From Hymenobacter siberiensis (lineage in GTDB: Bacteria > Bacteroidota > Bacteroidia > Cytophagales > Hymenobacteraceae), in assembly GCF_018967845.1 (NCBI RefSeq), contig NZ_JAHLZZ010000001.1:2480001-2544000 (forward strand): a stretch of 64,000 bases of DNA. Direction: 5' to 3'. Shown here piece after piece: positions 1-8,872 of the stretch. The translations under genes were made by a program, and so were the position numbers. Each line of letters starts with the position of its first letter. Position 1 is the first letter of the stretch. The notes beneath the pieces were generated by a model. The model had not been told where the DNA came from. It worked only from the letters and a program-made list of their open reading frames with translations, and ran no database searches.

Positions 1-344
1 ACAATGCAGTCTTCCCTACTACAGAGTATCTGCTGCGTGTGAGACATGGCAAAGTGGTTGATACCACGATACTCACAAGTGAAAGCCAATATATTGAGCC
101 AAAAAACCTTTTGTGTGATAATAAAGGTAGGCTTTGGCTATACAATTTCAGAGGAATTTGGCAAAAATCAGGTGACAAGTTGCTTAAGCGTTATTAGCAA
201 CTGCCGCCCCTACCAGCGGCCTCTGACACGCCCCGTCGCGGCGGGGGCGGAGGGGCAGCGGGAACGATGCAACCGCGCTTTGTTGGCCAGCCGCAAACTG
301 TTAGCTTCGCAGAAACGTTAGAGAATTACAAAATATGTAATCGT
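1..344. other. Leading spacer, no convincing gene
   Basis: This stretch precedes the toxin gene. Positions 1-200 are AT-richer than the rest of the window and I see no protein-like reading frame; a 91-codon frame at 46-321 has no recognisable domain and ends in repeat-derived sequence. The right part (about 201-257) is a GC-rich repeat that recurs behind the antitoxin gene. The promoter for higBA should lie here, but I cannot place it with confidence. Confidence 0.6.
225..249. repeat. GC-rich repeat, left copy flanking higBA
   Basis: Positions 225-249 match 1046-1070 at 24 of 25 bases. The core CCCCGTCGCGGCGGGG is itself an imperfect palindrome. Weaker similarity (GCCGCCCCT) extends upstream in both copies. 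The two copies bracket the toxin-antitoxin module. Confidence 0.75.
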
Positions 345-638
345 ATGGTGGTGCTGGCTAAATCGGCGGTGAAGGAAGCGGCCATTCGGTACCCTGGCTG
401 CGCCAGGGCGCTGAACGAGTGGTACGACGTGACCCGCGCCGCCAGCTGGAAGGATTTTCTGGCCGTGAAGCAGACGTATCGGAATACCGACTACGTGGCC
501 CCTGACCGGCTGGTATTTGACGTGTGCGGCAACCGCCTGCGGGTGATTACGCTGGTGCATTTCAGCACCCGCACGCTGTACATCCTGTTCATCGGCACGC
601 ACGCCGACTACGATAAACTCGACGTGAGCGCACTTTAA
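345..638 (+). CDS. higB: HigB-type mRNA-interferase toxin
   Basis: A 97-residue protein of the HigB toxin family (RelE/ParE superfamily), in which toxins cut mRNA on the ribosome. The whole length fits the family: an N-terminal helix, the ALNEWYD segment, SWKDF followed by a Tyr-rich stretch, the strand pair DRLVFDVCGNRLRVITLV, and the ending FIGTHADYDKL, which is the family signature. I chose ATG 345; an in-frame ATG at 267 would add 26 residues unlike the family. The gene for an HTH antitoxin starts 19 bases after the stop, so the pair forms a standard toxin-first higBA operon in the cytoplasm. Family assignment is firm; activity is inferred. Confidence 0.9.
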   Translation: MVVLAKSAVKEAAIRYPGCARALNEWYDVTRAASWKDFLAVKQTYRNTDYVAPDRLVFDVCGNRLRVITLVHFSTRTLYILFIGTHADYDKLDVSAL

Positions 639-657
639 TCTTATAAACCTTCTTGCT

Positions 658-1008
658 ATGACTATTCGCACCGCCACTGAATACCAAGCCGCGCTGCTGG
701 AACTGAAGCGGCTTATTACCACGGCTCCCGAGGGCGACGCGGCCATTGCGACCCTGGCCGGAGCCATTGACGACTACGAAATTCGGGCTGGCCACGGCCC
801 AGTGCGGCCTGATACGCTCATCGGCCGGCTGGAAATAGAGATGTTCAACCGCCAGCTCAACCGCAAGCAGATGGCCGAGCTGCTAGGCATCCCCGCCAGC
901 CGGTTCAGCGACTTGCTCAATGGCAAAACCAGCGTGACCATGAGTCTGGCCAAGAAGCTTCATAAGACGCTGAATATTCCGGCCGATTTTATTCTGGAGG
1001 CGGCTTAG
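658..1008 (+). CDS. higA: HigA-type XRE-family antitoxin
   Basis: A 116-residue antitoxin and probable autorepressor. The C-terminal half is an XRE-type helix-turn-helix: NRKQMAELLGIPASRFSDLL, then the recognition and stabilising helices ending at IPADFILEAA. The N-terminal half is acidic and helical, as expected for the part that wraps the toxin. It follows higB by 19 bases on the same strand and is followed by a strong hairpin terminator at 1101-1136. In this family the antitoxin represses the shared promoter upstream of higB, so expression is probably autoregulated; no operator was identified. Confidence 0.9.
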   Translation: MTIRTATEYQAALLELKRLITTAPEGDAAIATLAGAIDDYEIRAGHGPVRPDTLIGRLEIEMFNRQLNRKQMAELLGIPASRFSDLLNGKTSVTMSLAKKLHKTLNIPADFILEAA

Positions 1009-1045
1009 GCTTAGCTATTGTGCCGCCGCCCCTCCCGCCGCACCC

Positions 1046-1070
1046 GACACTCCCCGTCGCGGCGGGGGCG
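1046..1070. repeat. GC-rich repeat, right copy flanking higBA
   Basis: Direct repeat of 225-249 with one mismatch, in the same orientation, 38 bases after the higA stop. The pair could mark the borders of an inserted module or be two copies of a dispersed palindrome. Confidence 0.75.
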
Positions 1071-1100
1071 CAGGATAAGCTTCATAGTTTCAGTCAATGT

Positions 1101-1136
1101 AAAAGGTCCGTTTCCAGGGGTAGAAACGGGCCTTTT
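1101..1136. terminator. Rho-independent terminator after higBA
   Basis: A 14-base stem (1101-1114 with 1123-1136, one G-T pair) around an 8-base loop. It has four A residues on the left and four T residues on the right, so it could work in both directions: for higBA and for the minus-strand S9 peptidase gene. Confidence 0.7.
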
Positions 1137-1151
1137 CTGCTGGGTCGTTCT

Positions 1152-1276
1152 GGCGGTGCGCTTTACCCCCGGCCCCTCTCCGAAAAGGCGAGGGGAGCCT
1201 GACGATGCTCCCGAACGCTCCCCCTCTCCTTTTCGGAGAGGGGGCCGGGGGGGGGGAGGCGAACGTTCGCACCGCC
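1152..1276. repeat. Nested palindrome, CCCCTCTCC family
   Basis: Outer arms GGCGGTGCG (1152-1160) and its complement (1268-1276) enclose CCCCTCTCC-rich inner arms (1166-1198 and 1216-1252). The right outer arm overlaps the S9 peptidase stop codon at 1276-1278. A relative lies at 28003-28107. Confidence 0.75.
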
Positions 1277-4104
1277 TACAACCCGGTTCCCTTCGAGGTT
1301 TCCAAACCCCAGTTGCGGCCTTTTTCCACGGCGGGTACGCCGGTGCTAAGCCACACGGGGGCGGGTTGGCCTTTGAGGTAGTGGTCGAAGAACTGCAGCT
1401 CGCGGATGGAAATATCCTTGCGGTTTTCGCGCTTCACCAGGTTGTGGGCTTCGCCGTTGTACTGCAGCAGCCACACGGGCTTGCCCAGGCGGCGCAGGTC
1501 GGTGAACATTTCGATGCCCTGGTACCACGGCACGGCCCCGTCGGCGTCGTTCGACATGATGACCACGGGCGTCTGCACTTTGGGCAGCGAAAACAGCGGC
1601 GAGTTGCGGATGTAGAGCTCGGGCTTTTCCCATAGGGTGCCGCCGATGCGGCTCTGGGTGCGCTCGTACTGGAACTGCCGGCTCATGCCCGATTCCCAGC
1701 GGATGCCGCCGTAGGCCGAGGTCATGTTCACGACGGGCGCGCCCGCCCAGGCGGCGGCGTACATGTTGGTCTGGGTGATGAGGTAGGCCACCTGGTAGCC
1801 GCCCCAGCTCTGGCCCTGCAGGCCGAGGTGCGCGGCATCGACCCAGGTATTTTGCTTGAGCGCTTCCACGCCGGAGTTGATGTACTCCATGGCCGAAGGG
1901 CCGGGCTCGCCCACGGTGTAGCTGATGTCGGGTGTGAAAACGAGGTAGCCGTTGCTGGCAAACATGGCGACGTCGAGCCGCGAGGGCGTGGGCGCGGGCG
2001 CCTGGTAGCGGTAGAGGCCGTCCGACAGCTTCTCGTAGAAGTACGAAATCATCGGGTACTTCTTCGTGGGGTCGAAGTTTTCGGGTTTGTAGAGCACGCC
2101 GGTGGCGGCGTGGCCCTGCGGCGTGGTCCAGTGCACGAGCTCGGCCGTGAACCAGTTGTAGTCCTTTTGCTGGGCATTAATAGCGCTGAGCCTGGTTTCC
2201 TTTTGCAGGTCAGCGCTCACATACACGTCGGCCGGCTGGCTTACGCTCGATTTGGTGTAGAGGTAGCGGCGGGCGTTTTTGGCCTGCTCCACGTTCGAGT
2301 AAGCCATGGGGGCCATGGCGAGGCGCTCGGGGGCCTTGGTGCCGGCGAGGGGCTTACGGTAGTAGCCCCAGGTTTTGTCCACGTCGTTCTGCGTCAGCAG
2401 CAGTAGTTCATCCTTGGGCTCGATAAACTTCTGCTTCTCTATCGGCAGGCGGTAGCGGAAGCGCAGCTTCTGCTGGCGGCCCAGGCCGGCGGTGAAATTG
2501 CTGGCCGAGCCGGTTTTGGGGTTGATTTTCCAGATATCGTATCGGTCGTAGAGTAGTACGGCTTCGTCGTTCTTCGTCCAGGCGGCCACGCCGTAGGGCT
2601 CGGGGTCGGTGGGCGAGTCGTTCTCCTCATCGGCGAAGCTGACGCCGGTTTTTTGGGTCAGGTTCACTGTTTGGCGGGTGGCCACCGAGTAGGCAAACCA
2701 CGCCTTGGCCGCGTCGTCGTACCATAGGGCGAAGTCGCCGTGGGGCGAAATCTGGAAGCGGCTCTTGGAGGCTTTCGGGTTGATGGCCACGCGCTGGCCG
2801 GTGCGGGTAGAAACCAGGTAGGCCTGCTTGCGGGTGCTGCCTTCCCACTGCATCGACACGCGCTTGGCCGTGTCGGTGGTGGCTAGCACGTATTCGGCGT
2901 TGGTGTTGTCGGCCAGGTAGGAGTCGCGCAGGTACTCATCTTCCAGCTGCACAAACTTGTTGGCCTGCCTGGGGTAGATGACGGCCAGGTAGTTGCGCTG
3001 TAAATCCTTCTTCAACGTCTTCAGCTGCATGGGCTGCAGGTAGTCATCCTTGTAGTTCCAGATGTCGAGCTTGGCGTGCTCAAAGTCCACCAGCGTGGTA
3101 TCCTGCGGCAGCGGGTTGGGCGCGGTGCCGAAAAACAGCTTCTCGCCGTTCTCGCTGAACTGGATTTTGCCGAAGCCGCTCGGCGACCAGTTCGCCTTCA
3201 ACGCCTTGTCGCCCGGCCGCAAAACAATAGCCGCCGTGTCTTTCGTAAAGTCCGAGTAGTACAGGCCGAACGGCTTCACCAGTGCCTTTTCCGGGTGCTT
3301 TTCGGCTGCGAAAGCCAGCTGCCGGCCGGCGTCGTCAAACGCCAGGTTCTTATAGGTGCCCTTGCCGCTGCTCAGCTTCTTAAGGCTGCCTGAAGCTACA
3401 TCAACCGCATACAAACCCGACTGCACGTCCTTGCTGCCTTTGGGGGCCAGCACGGCGAAAGCCACGCGGTTGCCCGGCTTGCTCATCTGGTAGTCGGTCA
3501 CGGCCGCAAATTCGCGGGTGCGGCCGGTCAGCAGGCTGATGACCGTGAGCGGTGCGCCGGCTTTGTTAGCCCCGAGCAGGCCGTCGGTGAGTTTCTTCAG
3601 CGTGTCGGCTGGGGCGGTGGGTTTCGCCTCCTTCAGCGCCGGCTTGTTGCCCAGGAATGCCAACACGGGGGCTTTCTCAGCCAGCTGCCACGACTTCACG
3701 TTGGGGTATTTGGTGAGCTTGCCGGTTTCGAGCGCGAACACGCCCAGCGAATCCTTGGGCATATCGTCGGGCTTTTTCTTCTTGATTTTGGCCTGCCGTA
3801 CCAGCGCATAAGGCGGCTTGATGGGGAAGACCACGAACTTCGAATCGGCCGAAAACGCCGCCGAGTCGCCCCGGCTGATGCTGGCCAGCGGGCGGTTATC
3901 AAAGGTTTTCAGGTAGAGCGTGCCGTCGCCCTGCTGGGGCTTTACCTGATACAGCACGTACCGGCCGTTGGGGCTGATTTTGGCGTTGGCCACGCTCTCC
4001 CACTTGTCATAAACAGAATGGTCGAGCGGCTTTTTGGGAGCCTGTTGGGCCAGCGCGGGCAGTTGGCTGGCGAGGCCGGCAAACAGAAGTAAGTGCTTGT
4101 GCAT
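1276..4104 (-). CDS. S9 family prolyl oligopeptidase-like peptidase, exported
   Basis: A 942-residue serine peptidase of the prolyl oligopeptidase (S9) family, which cuts short peptides, often after proline or alanine. A signal peptide (MHKHLLLFAGLASQLPALAQ) predicts periplasmic or surface location. The first 650 or so residues read as a beta-propeller (WD40-like/PD40 stretches). The C-terminal alpha/beta-hydrolase carries the catalytic triad: Ser766 in GQSWGGYQ, Asp855 in NDADGAVPW and His887 in GEAHNLV. ATG 4104 is preferred because an upstream ATG at 4125 would precede the signal peptide with seven non-hydrophobic residues. A TATATTTG element lies 19 bases upstream. It may scavenge peptides; the true substrate is unknown. 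Confidence 0.92.
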   Translation of the reverse strand: MHKHLLLFAGLASQLPALAQQAPKKPLDHSVYDKWESVANAKISPNGRYVLYQVKPQQGDGTLYLKTFDNRPLASISRGDSAAFSADSKFVVFPIKPPYALVRQAKIKKKKPDDMPKDSLGVFALETGKLTKYPNVKSWQLAEKAPVLAFLGNKPALKEAKPTAPADTLKKLTDGLLGANKAGAPLTVISLLTGRTREFAAVTDYQMSKPGNRVAFAVLAPKGSKDVQSGLYAVDVASGSLKKLSSGKGTYKNLAFDDAGRQLAFAAEKHPEKALVKPFGLYYSDFTKDTAAIVLRPGDKALKANWSPSGFGKIQFSENGEKLFFGTAPNPLPQDTTLVDFEHAKLDIWNYKDDYLQPMQLKTLKKDLQRNYLAVIYPRQANKFVQLEDEYLRDSYLADNTNAEYVLATTDTAKRVSMQWEGSTRKQAYLVSTRTGQRVAINPKASKSRFQISPHGDFALWYDDAAKAWFAYSVATRQTVNLTQKTGVSFADEENDSPTDPEPYGVAAWTKNDEAVLLYDRYDIWKINPKTGSASNFTAGLGRQQKLRFRYRLPIEKQKFIEPKDELLLLTQNDVDKTWGYYRKPLAGTKAPERLAMAPMAYSNVEQAKNARRYLYTKSSVSQPADVYVSADLQKETRLSAINAQQKDYNWFTAELVHWTTPQGHAATGVLYKPENFDPTKKYPMISYFYEKLSDGLYRYQAPAPTPSRLDVAMFASNGYLVFTPDISYTVGEPGPSAMEYINSGVEALKQNTWVDAAHLGLQGQSWGGYQVAYLITQTNMYAAAWAGAPVVNMTSAYGGIRWESGMSRQFQYERTQSRIGGTLWEKPELYIRNSPLFSLPKVQTPVVIMSNDADGAVPWYQGIEMFTDLRRLGKPVWLLQYNGEAHNLVKRENRKDISIRELQFFDHYLKGQPAPVWLSTGVPAVEKGRNWGLETSKGTGL

Positions 4105-4122
4105 AGAGGGCGGGATTATGCC

Positions 4123-4130
4123 CAAATATA
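4123..4130 (-). promoter_or_regulatory. Candidate promoter -7 element for the S9 peptidase
   Basis: On the minus strand this reads TATATTTG, an exact fit to the Bacteroidota -7 consensus TAnnTTTG, 19 bases before the chosen start. I see no good -33 TTTG partner. Confidence 0.4.
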
Positions 4131-4165
4131 GCTCTGCGCTTCGCTAAGAATCCGCCCACCTAGGG

Positions 4166-4254
4166 CGTCATGCAGCGCGCAGCGAAGTATCTTTACCGCA
4201 ACCGTAATTGATTGCATTGCGCGGTAAAGATGCTTCGCTGGGCTCTGCATGACG
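4166..4254. repeat. Palindrome, GCAGCGAAGC family
   Basis: Arms of 34 bases (4166-4199 and 4221-4254) pair with few mismatches around a 21-base loop. The arms contain CGTCATGCAG and AGCGAAG, shared with copies near 14.8, 36.2 and 60.3 kb. It occupies the spacer between the amidohydrolase and S9 peptidase genes. The rest of the spacer (4255-4385) shows only a degenerate half-copy near 4330-4350. Confidence 0.85.
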
Positions 4255-4385
4255 TGCTTTTTTAGCGTCTATTCGGATAGCCCCTAAGCTTCGGACGTGT
4301 CTGAAGAGGCGAAGTCACTTTAATCGCAGAATGCTCAGGATGACAGGGTTTTGCAGGAGTTAATAGTTGCTCTCCTTCCCTGATG

Positions 4386-5789
4386 CTACTTCCCGGCGGC
4401 CACCTGCTGCAAGCGCTGCCGCAACTGCTGCAGGTCTGGCTGTGAGAGGTATTGCCCATCGGCCAGCACGCCCACAATGCGCTGGGTATTGGCAATGTCG
4501 GTCAGCGGATTGGCGCTGAGCAGCACGAGGTCGGCCAGCCGGCCGGCCTGCACGGAGCCGAAATCGGCTTGCCGCTTGAAAAATTTCGCTGGGTTGAGCG
4601 TGGCGGTTTGCAGGGCTTCAAGGGGCGTGAAACCGGCCGCCACGAAGCGCTGCAGCTCCAGGTGCAGGCTGGCCCCCGGAATCAGGTCGACGCCCGCCGG
4701 GGTGTCGGTGCCGGCCAGGAAGCCTACGTGCGCCGCGTGCAGCTTTCGCACCAAGTCGAGCTCGTGGGTGACGAAGCGGGCGCGCACCGGCAGCGGCTCG
4801 GTGTCCATGGTGCGGATGATGCTGGCCTGGGCCTTGGGCCAGCGCTGCGCCACCCAGCTGTGGCCGGCGTAAGTCAGGTCGGGGTCTTGCCCCCAAGCAA
4901 TGGAATCGACCAGCCATTGGCCCCGTTCCCAGTATAGGGTGGGGCATTGCCACACCTGCGGGTGCGCCGCCAGCACCCGGATAATGGCGGCCTCGCGGGG
5001 GGCGTTGTAAGTGGCCAGCAGCCGACCCGGCGACTTCTCCTGGCCCGCCACGTAGGCGTCTTCGGCCGTCGAGCTGGCTTCAAAAATGCCAATTAAGTGC
5101 TCGAAGGAGCGTTGGCCCGCCGTCAGGGCTTCGGTGGCGCGCACTGCGTCGGGCACGTGGCCGTCCAGGGCGAGGCCCACTTTCTTCGCTTCGGCCGCGA
5201 TGGCGAAATAGGCTTCGCGCGGCACCAGCGACTGCACCTTGATGAAGTCGACGCCCCGCGCTTTGAGGCGGTCAACCGCCTGGCGGCCATCTTCGGGCGT
5301 CGCAATGGCGATGGAGGCCTTGTAGGGCGATTTCGGCCCGTCCAGCATCGGGCCGCTCACCACCAGGCGCGGTCCCAGCCGCCGGTGCGCGGCGATATCG
5401 GCCCGCGCTTTCAGTATCGAGTCAAGCTCGCTGCCCATGTCGCGGATGCCGGTGATGCCATTGGCCAGCAGCAGGGGCAGAATAAGGTCGGTGCCAGCGG
5501 CGGCCGTGCCGTCGAAATAAACGTGGGTATGCATGTCCCAGAGCCCCGGGATGAGGTACTGGCCGGTGGCGTCGACCACCTTTCCAACCTTCGGATTGAC
5601 GCGAGCCGAAGGGCTCACCCGGGCAATGCGTTTGCCAGCAATTACCACCGTCATGTCGGGCCGGATGTTGCCCGTTGCCACGTCCACCACGTTGGCATGC
5701 ACGATGGTCAGTTGCTGGGCTTGTGCCGCGCCGGACGTGAAGAGCAGCGCAATGCAAAGCCGTTTGGAGAATCGGATGAAGGCAGGCAT
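4386..5789 (-). CDS. Exported amidohydrolase (metal-dependent hydrolase)
   Basis: A 467-residue amidohydrolase-superfamily enzyme, related by layout to the imidazolonepropionase/prolidase-like branch. A signal peptide (start MPAFIRFSKRLC, ending AAQAQ) predicts the periplasm. Residues 25-80 form the small beta-sandwich; the TIM barrel follows with the metal site His87 and His89 in DMHTHVYFD, FIKVQS (candidate bridging Lys), DGHVPDA, FEHLIG and GTDTPAG (metal Asp). The C-terminal GRLADLVLLSANPL is the family ending. ATG 5789 places the signal peptide correctly; upstream in-frame codons would add an implausible leader. The substrate, perhaps a peptide or cyclic amide, cannot be told from sequence. 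Confidence 0.88.
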   Translation of the reverse strand: MPAFIRFSKRLCIALLFTSGAAQAQQLTIVHANVVDVATGNIRPDMTVVIAGKRIARVSPSARVNPKVGKVVDATGQYLIPGLWDMHTHVYFDGTAAAGTDLILPLLLANGITGIRDMGSELDSILKARADIAAHRRLGPRLVVSGPMLDGPKSPYKASIAIATPEDGRQAVDRLKARGVDFIKVQSLVPREAYFAIAAEAKKVGLALDGHVPDAVRATEALTAGQRSFEHLIGIFEASSTAEDAYVAGQEKSPGRLLATYNAPREAAIIRVLAAHPQVWQCPTLYWERGQWLVDSIAWGQDPDLTYAGHSWVAQRWPKAQASIIRTMDTEPLPVRARFVTHELDLVRKLHAAHVGFLAGTDTPAGVDLIPGASLHLELQRFVAAGFTPLEALQTATLNPAKFFKRQADFGSVQAGRLADLVLLSANPLTDIANTQRIVGVLADGQYLSQPDLQQLRQRLQQVAAGK

Positions 5790-5906
5790 AAGAAAAACGA
5801 ATAAGTGCGGAAGCAAGCCTACTGGCTGCCTCGAAGGTAGGGCGCATAATGGCCAGTAGACTGCCCGGCCCTTGCCGGCGTCGCGGCCGTCGCTCATCCT
5901 ACCGTT

Positions 5907-8438
5907 TTACCCTTCGGCCCGCAGCACCTCCAGCGGCGAGCGCCGCAGCACGTCGCGGCTATTGAACAGGCCAATGCCCGCCGTGAGCGCCGTCACCAGC
6001 CCTGCCAGGCCCAGCAGGGGCAGCACGGCCGGCCCGAAGCTGGCTTCGAACACCCACACGGCTAGCGCCCAGGCCGCCAGCACGGCCAGCCCAATGCCGG
6101 CCAGCGCCGCCAGCAGCCCCAACAGGCCGTATTCGACCAGCGTGATGCGCAGAATCTGGGCCCGGCTGGCGCCCAGCGTACGCAGCAGCACGCTTTCGCG
6201 CACGCGCTGGTAGCGGCTGATAACCACCGAGCTGCTGAGCACCAGCAGACCCGTGAGGATGCTGAAGCCAGCCATGAAGCGAATTACAAAAGATATTTTG
6301 TCCACGATATCGTTTAGCGTAGTCAGAATCAGGCCCAGGTCGATGGCCGACACGTTGGGGAACTGTTGCACCAAGGCCTGCTCCACGCGGGCCAGCGCCG
6401 CCGTGTTGGGCGTGCGCGTGAGCACGACCTCAAACTGTGGCGCGCCTTCGAGCACCCCGGCCGGAAAAATCACCAGGAAGCTGGGCTGCACCCGGCTGCG
6501 GTCAATTTCCCGGGTGCCGCCGATGATGGTGCGCTGCGACAGGCCCTGCACGTTGAAATCGAGCGTATCGCCCAGTTTCAGCTTAACGCGCTCCAGATAG
6601 CCGCTCTCCACTGAGATGCGCGGAATTTTATCGGGACCAATGCGGGGCCGGGTTCCGGCCGTGAGCTTTTCGGAGGAGTTCAGCGAGTCGCGGAATGTGA
6701 CTCGGTACTCGCGGGTGAGGGCCCAGGCGGGAATGCCACGCGCCGTATCCTTCTTAATAATGGAGACGGATGTGCCGTTGATGGCCGTGAGGCGCATGGT
6801 CACGATGGGTACGCGCTGGAGCACGGGCAGCTTTTGCGCCGTCAGCAGTGCTTCCACCCCGGCGCGCTGCTCGGGCTGAATATCAAACAGCACGAGGTTG
6901 GCCGCCGATTTCTGGCCGGCAATCTGCACGCGGCCCAGCAGCATGGCCTGGGTGAGGAAGAGCGTGGCCAGTAGAAATGTGCCCAGTCCGATGGAGGTTA
7001 CCAGCGTGAGCGTCTGGTTTTGGGGCCGGTAGAGGTTGGCCAGGCCCTGCCGCCACACGTAGCCCCAGCCGGCGGGAAAGAAGCGGCGCACGGCCCCCAT
7101 CAGCAGGCGACCCAGCCCGGCCAGCGCCCCGAAGGCCGCCAGCAGCCCCGCTCCGAAGCCCAGCGTAAGCTTCCAGTCGCGCGTCTGGCCATAGGCGAAG
7201 GCGAGGATGAATACCCCGATGATGGCAATAACGACGAGTCGCAGCGGGTCGGGCGCGGCCGTATCGTCCTCAAACGCCGTGCGCAGCACCCGCAGCGGCG
7301 ACACCCGCCGGATGCTCAGCAGCGGCAGCAGCGCGAAGAGCACCGCCATCAACAGCCCCGTGAGCAGGCCCGTGCCAATGGCGGCCCACGAGATGCTCAC
7401 CGTAATATCCACGGGCAGGAAATCGCCCAGCACCCGCGGTAGCAACCCTTGCACGGCCGCCCCCAGCGCTGCCCCCAGCACCGCCCCGATGAAGCCGAGG
7501 CCGGTCGTTTGAATCAGATAAATTAGCAGCGCCTGCTTGCCGCTGGCACCCAGGCAGCGCAGCACGGCCACGGCGGCCAGCTTTTCGCGCACGTAGAGGT
7601 TCACGGCGCTGGCCACGCCCACGCAGCCCAGCAATAGCGCCACGAAGGCCACCAGGCTGAGGTAACGGGTTAGGTCGGCGAAGGCGCGGCCGGTGCTTTG
7701 CTGGCGGCTGGCCACGGTATCGGTGTCGATGTCGGCGGCGTCGAGGCGGGCCTGCAGGGGTTTGAGGATGGCGGCCACGTCGGTGTCCGGTGCAAACTGG
7801 TAGCTGCGGGTGTACTTCACCCGGCTGCCGCGCTGCACCAGCCCGGTGGCCGTGACCTGGCCCAGGGGCAGAAACACGGTAGGTGCCACGGCCGTGGTAA
7901 TGCCCGACTGCCCCGGCGTTTTCAGCACGCGCCCAATGATGGGCAGCACCACCTGGCCCACCTGCACCGAATCGCCGATTTTAGCGCCGAACTGCACCAG
8001 CAACGCATCATCGACCAGCGCGCCCGGCGCGGCGGTCGTATCGGCGAAGTGGATAGCGGCCGCTTTTGGCTGCACCTCCCACGCACCGTAGAAAAAGCCG
8101 CCGGAGCGCGCCCGCACCTGCGCCAGCCGTGTGCCCTTGCCCGGCCGGAACTGCACCAGCGAAGCAAACGATATTTCCCGTGTGCAGGCCGTGCCGAGCC
8201 TGGCCAGGGCCGGTTCCACCTTGGGGTCGAAGGGCTGGTTGGCGCTCAGCACCAAGTCGGCCCCGAGCAGTTCCCGCGCCTGCCCGGCAATGCTGCGGGC
8301 CAGGTTGTCGCCAAAGGAATTGATGCCCACCAGCGCCGCGATGCCCAGGATAATGCTGGCCATAAAAAGCAGCAGCCGCGCCCGGCTGCGGCGGCTGTCG
8401 CGCCACGCCATGCGGAAAAGCCAGGAAGTATTGGTCAT
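5907..8438 (-). CDS. ABC transporter permease, FtsX family (YbbP-like)
   Basis: An 843-residue inner-membrane permease with two FtsX domains, the layout of YbbP and of LolCE-type MacB-superfamily exporters. Membrane segments include one near the N-terminus (LLLFMASIILGIAALVGI), a large periplasmic region of about 200 residues, the first FtsX block (YLSLVAFVALLLGCVGVAS), several middle segments and a second FtsX block (FMAGFSILTGLLVLSSSVV) followed by RVRESVLLRTLGAS, typical of the coupling helix. ATG 8438 is chosen because it begins MTNTSWLFRMAWRD, the usual start of the family. The partner ATPase lies upstream on the same strand, separated by a 411-bp palindrome. The complex probably moves lipids or lipoproteins, or works mechanically; the substrate is unknown. 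Confidence 0.9.
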   Translation of the reverse strand: MTNTSWLFRMAWRDSRRSRARLLLFMASIILGIAALVGINSFGDNLARSIAGQARELLGADLVLSANQPFDPKVEPALARLGTACTREISFASLVQFRPGKGTRLAQVRARSGGFFYGAWEVQPKAAAIHFADTTAAPGALVDDALLVQFGAKIGDSVQVGQVVLPIIGRVLKTPGQSGITTAVAPTVFLPLGQVTATGLVQRGSRVKYTRSYQFAPDTDVAAILKPLQARLDAADIDTDTVASRQQSTGRAFADLTRYLSLVAFVALLLGCVGVASAVNLYVREKLAAVAVLRCLGASGKQALLIYLIQTTGLGFIGAVLGAALGAAVQGLLPRVLGDFLPVDITVSISWAAIGTGLLTGLLMAVLFALLPLLSIRRVSPLRVLRTAFEDDTAAPDPLRLVVIAIIGVFILAFAYGQTRDWKLTLGFGAGLLAAFGALAGLGRLLMGAVRRFFPAGWGYVWRQGLANLYRPQNQTLTLVTSIGLGTFLLATLFLTQAMLLGRVQIAGQKSAANLVLFDIQPEQRAGVEALLTAQKLPVLQRVPIVTMRLTAINGTSVSIIKKDTARGIPAWALTREYRVTFRDSLNSSEKLTAGTRPRIGPDKIPRISVESGYLERVKLKLGDTLDFNVQGLSQRTIIGGTREIDRSRVQPSFLVIFPAGVLEGAPQFEVVLTRTPNTAALARVEQALVQQFPNVSAIDLGLILTTLNDIVDKISFVIRFMAGFSILTGLLVLSSSVVISRYQRVRESVLLRTLGASRAQILRITLVEYGLLGLLAALAGIGLAVLAAWALAVWVFEASFGPAVLPLLGLAGLVTALTAGIGLFNSRDVLRRSPLEVLRAEG

Positions 8439-8454
8439 AATTTGAGAGATTAAC

Positions 8455-8865
8455 TGGCGCGAGTTTGGGCGAAGCCGTAACTCGTGCCGGACTATGGGTG
8501 GAGGCTGTGCCTCCACTGCCGCGCAGCGGCAATGCTGAGCTGCGCAGTAAGCACGGTATTCTTTTGATAGCTACAGTTTCGCTAGCCATCGTTTGAATGA
8601 AGCGACAACTACAGGCGTGGTGTAAAGCGAGTTTGTGATTCGCTACGAATGCTCCGGAGGGCAAGTTCCCCCGGGTGGCAAGTTGCAAACTCGCCTCACC
8701 GTAGGCGCGTAGTCGTCGCTTCGCTTAGACTATGGCCAGTGTGCATGCTGCTTTTGGGATAAACGGTAGCTGCTCAGGCGAGTCGTTCTGGCTGGTCGTT
8801 CTGGTGCGAGGCACAGCCTCGCCCGATTTTGGGCACGAGTTACGGCTTTGCCCAAACTCGCGCCA
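8455..8865. repeat. Giant 411-bp imperfect palindrome
   Basis: The spacer between ATPase and permease is essentially one long inverted repeat. Outer arms begin TGGCGCGAGTTTGGGC (8455 onward) and end with the complement at 8865. Second arms carry GGAGGCTGTGCCTCC and GCGAGGCACAGCC. Inner arms of about 50 bases, with AGCGACAACTAC at left and GTAGTCGTCGCT at right, continue the pairing almost to the centre. The outer sequence and second stem recur in the palindrome at 47970-48139. Confidence 0.85.
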
Positions 8866-8872
8866 GGCTGTG

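Noticed and set aside
46-321. 91-codon open frame upstream of higB
   Set aside because: No recognisable domain; the C-terminal third is a translation of the GC-rich repeat.
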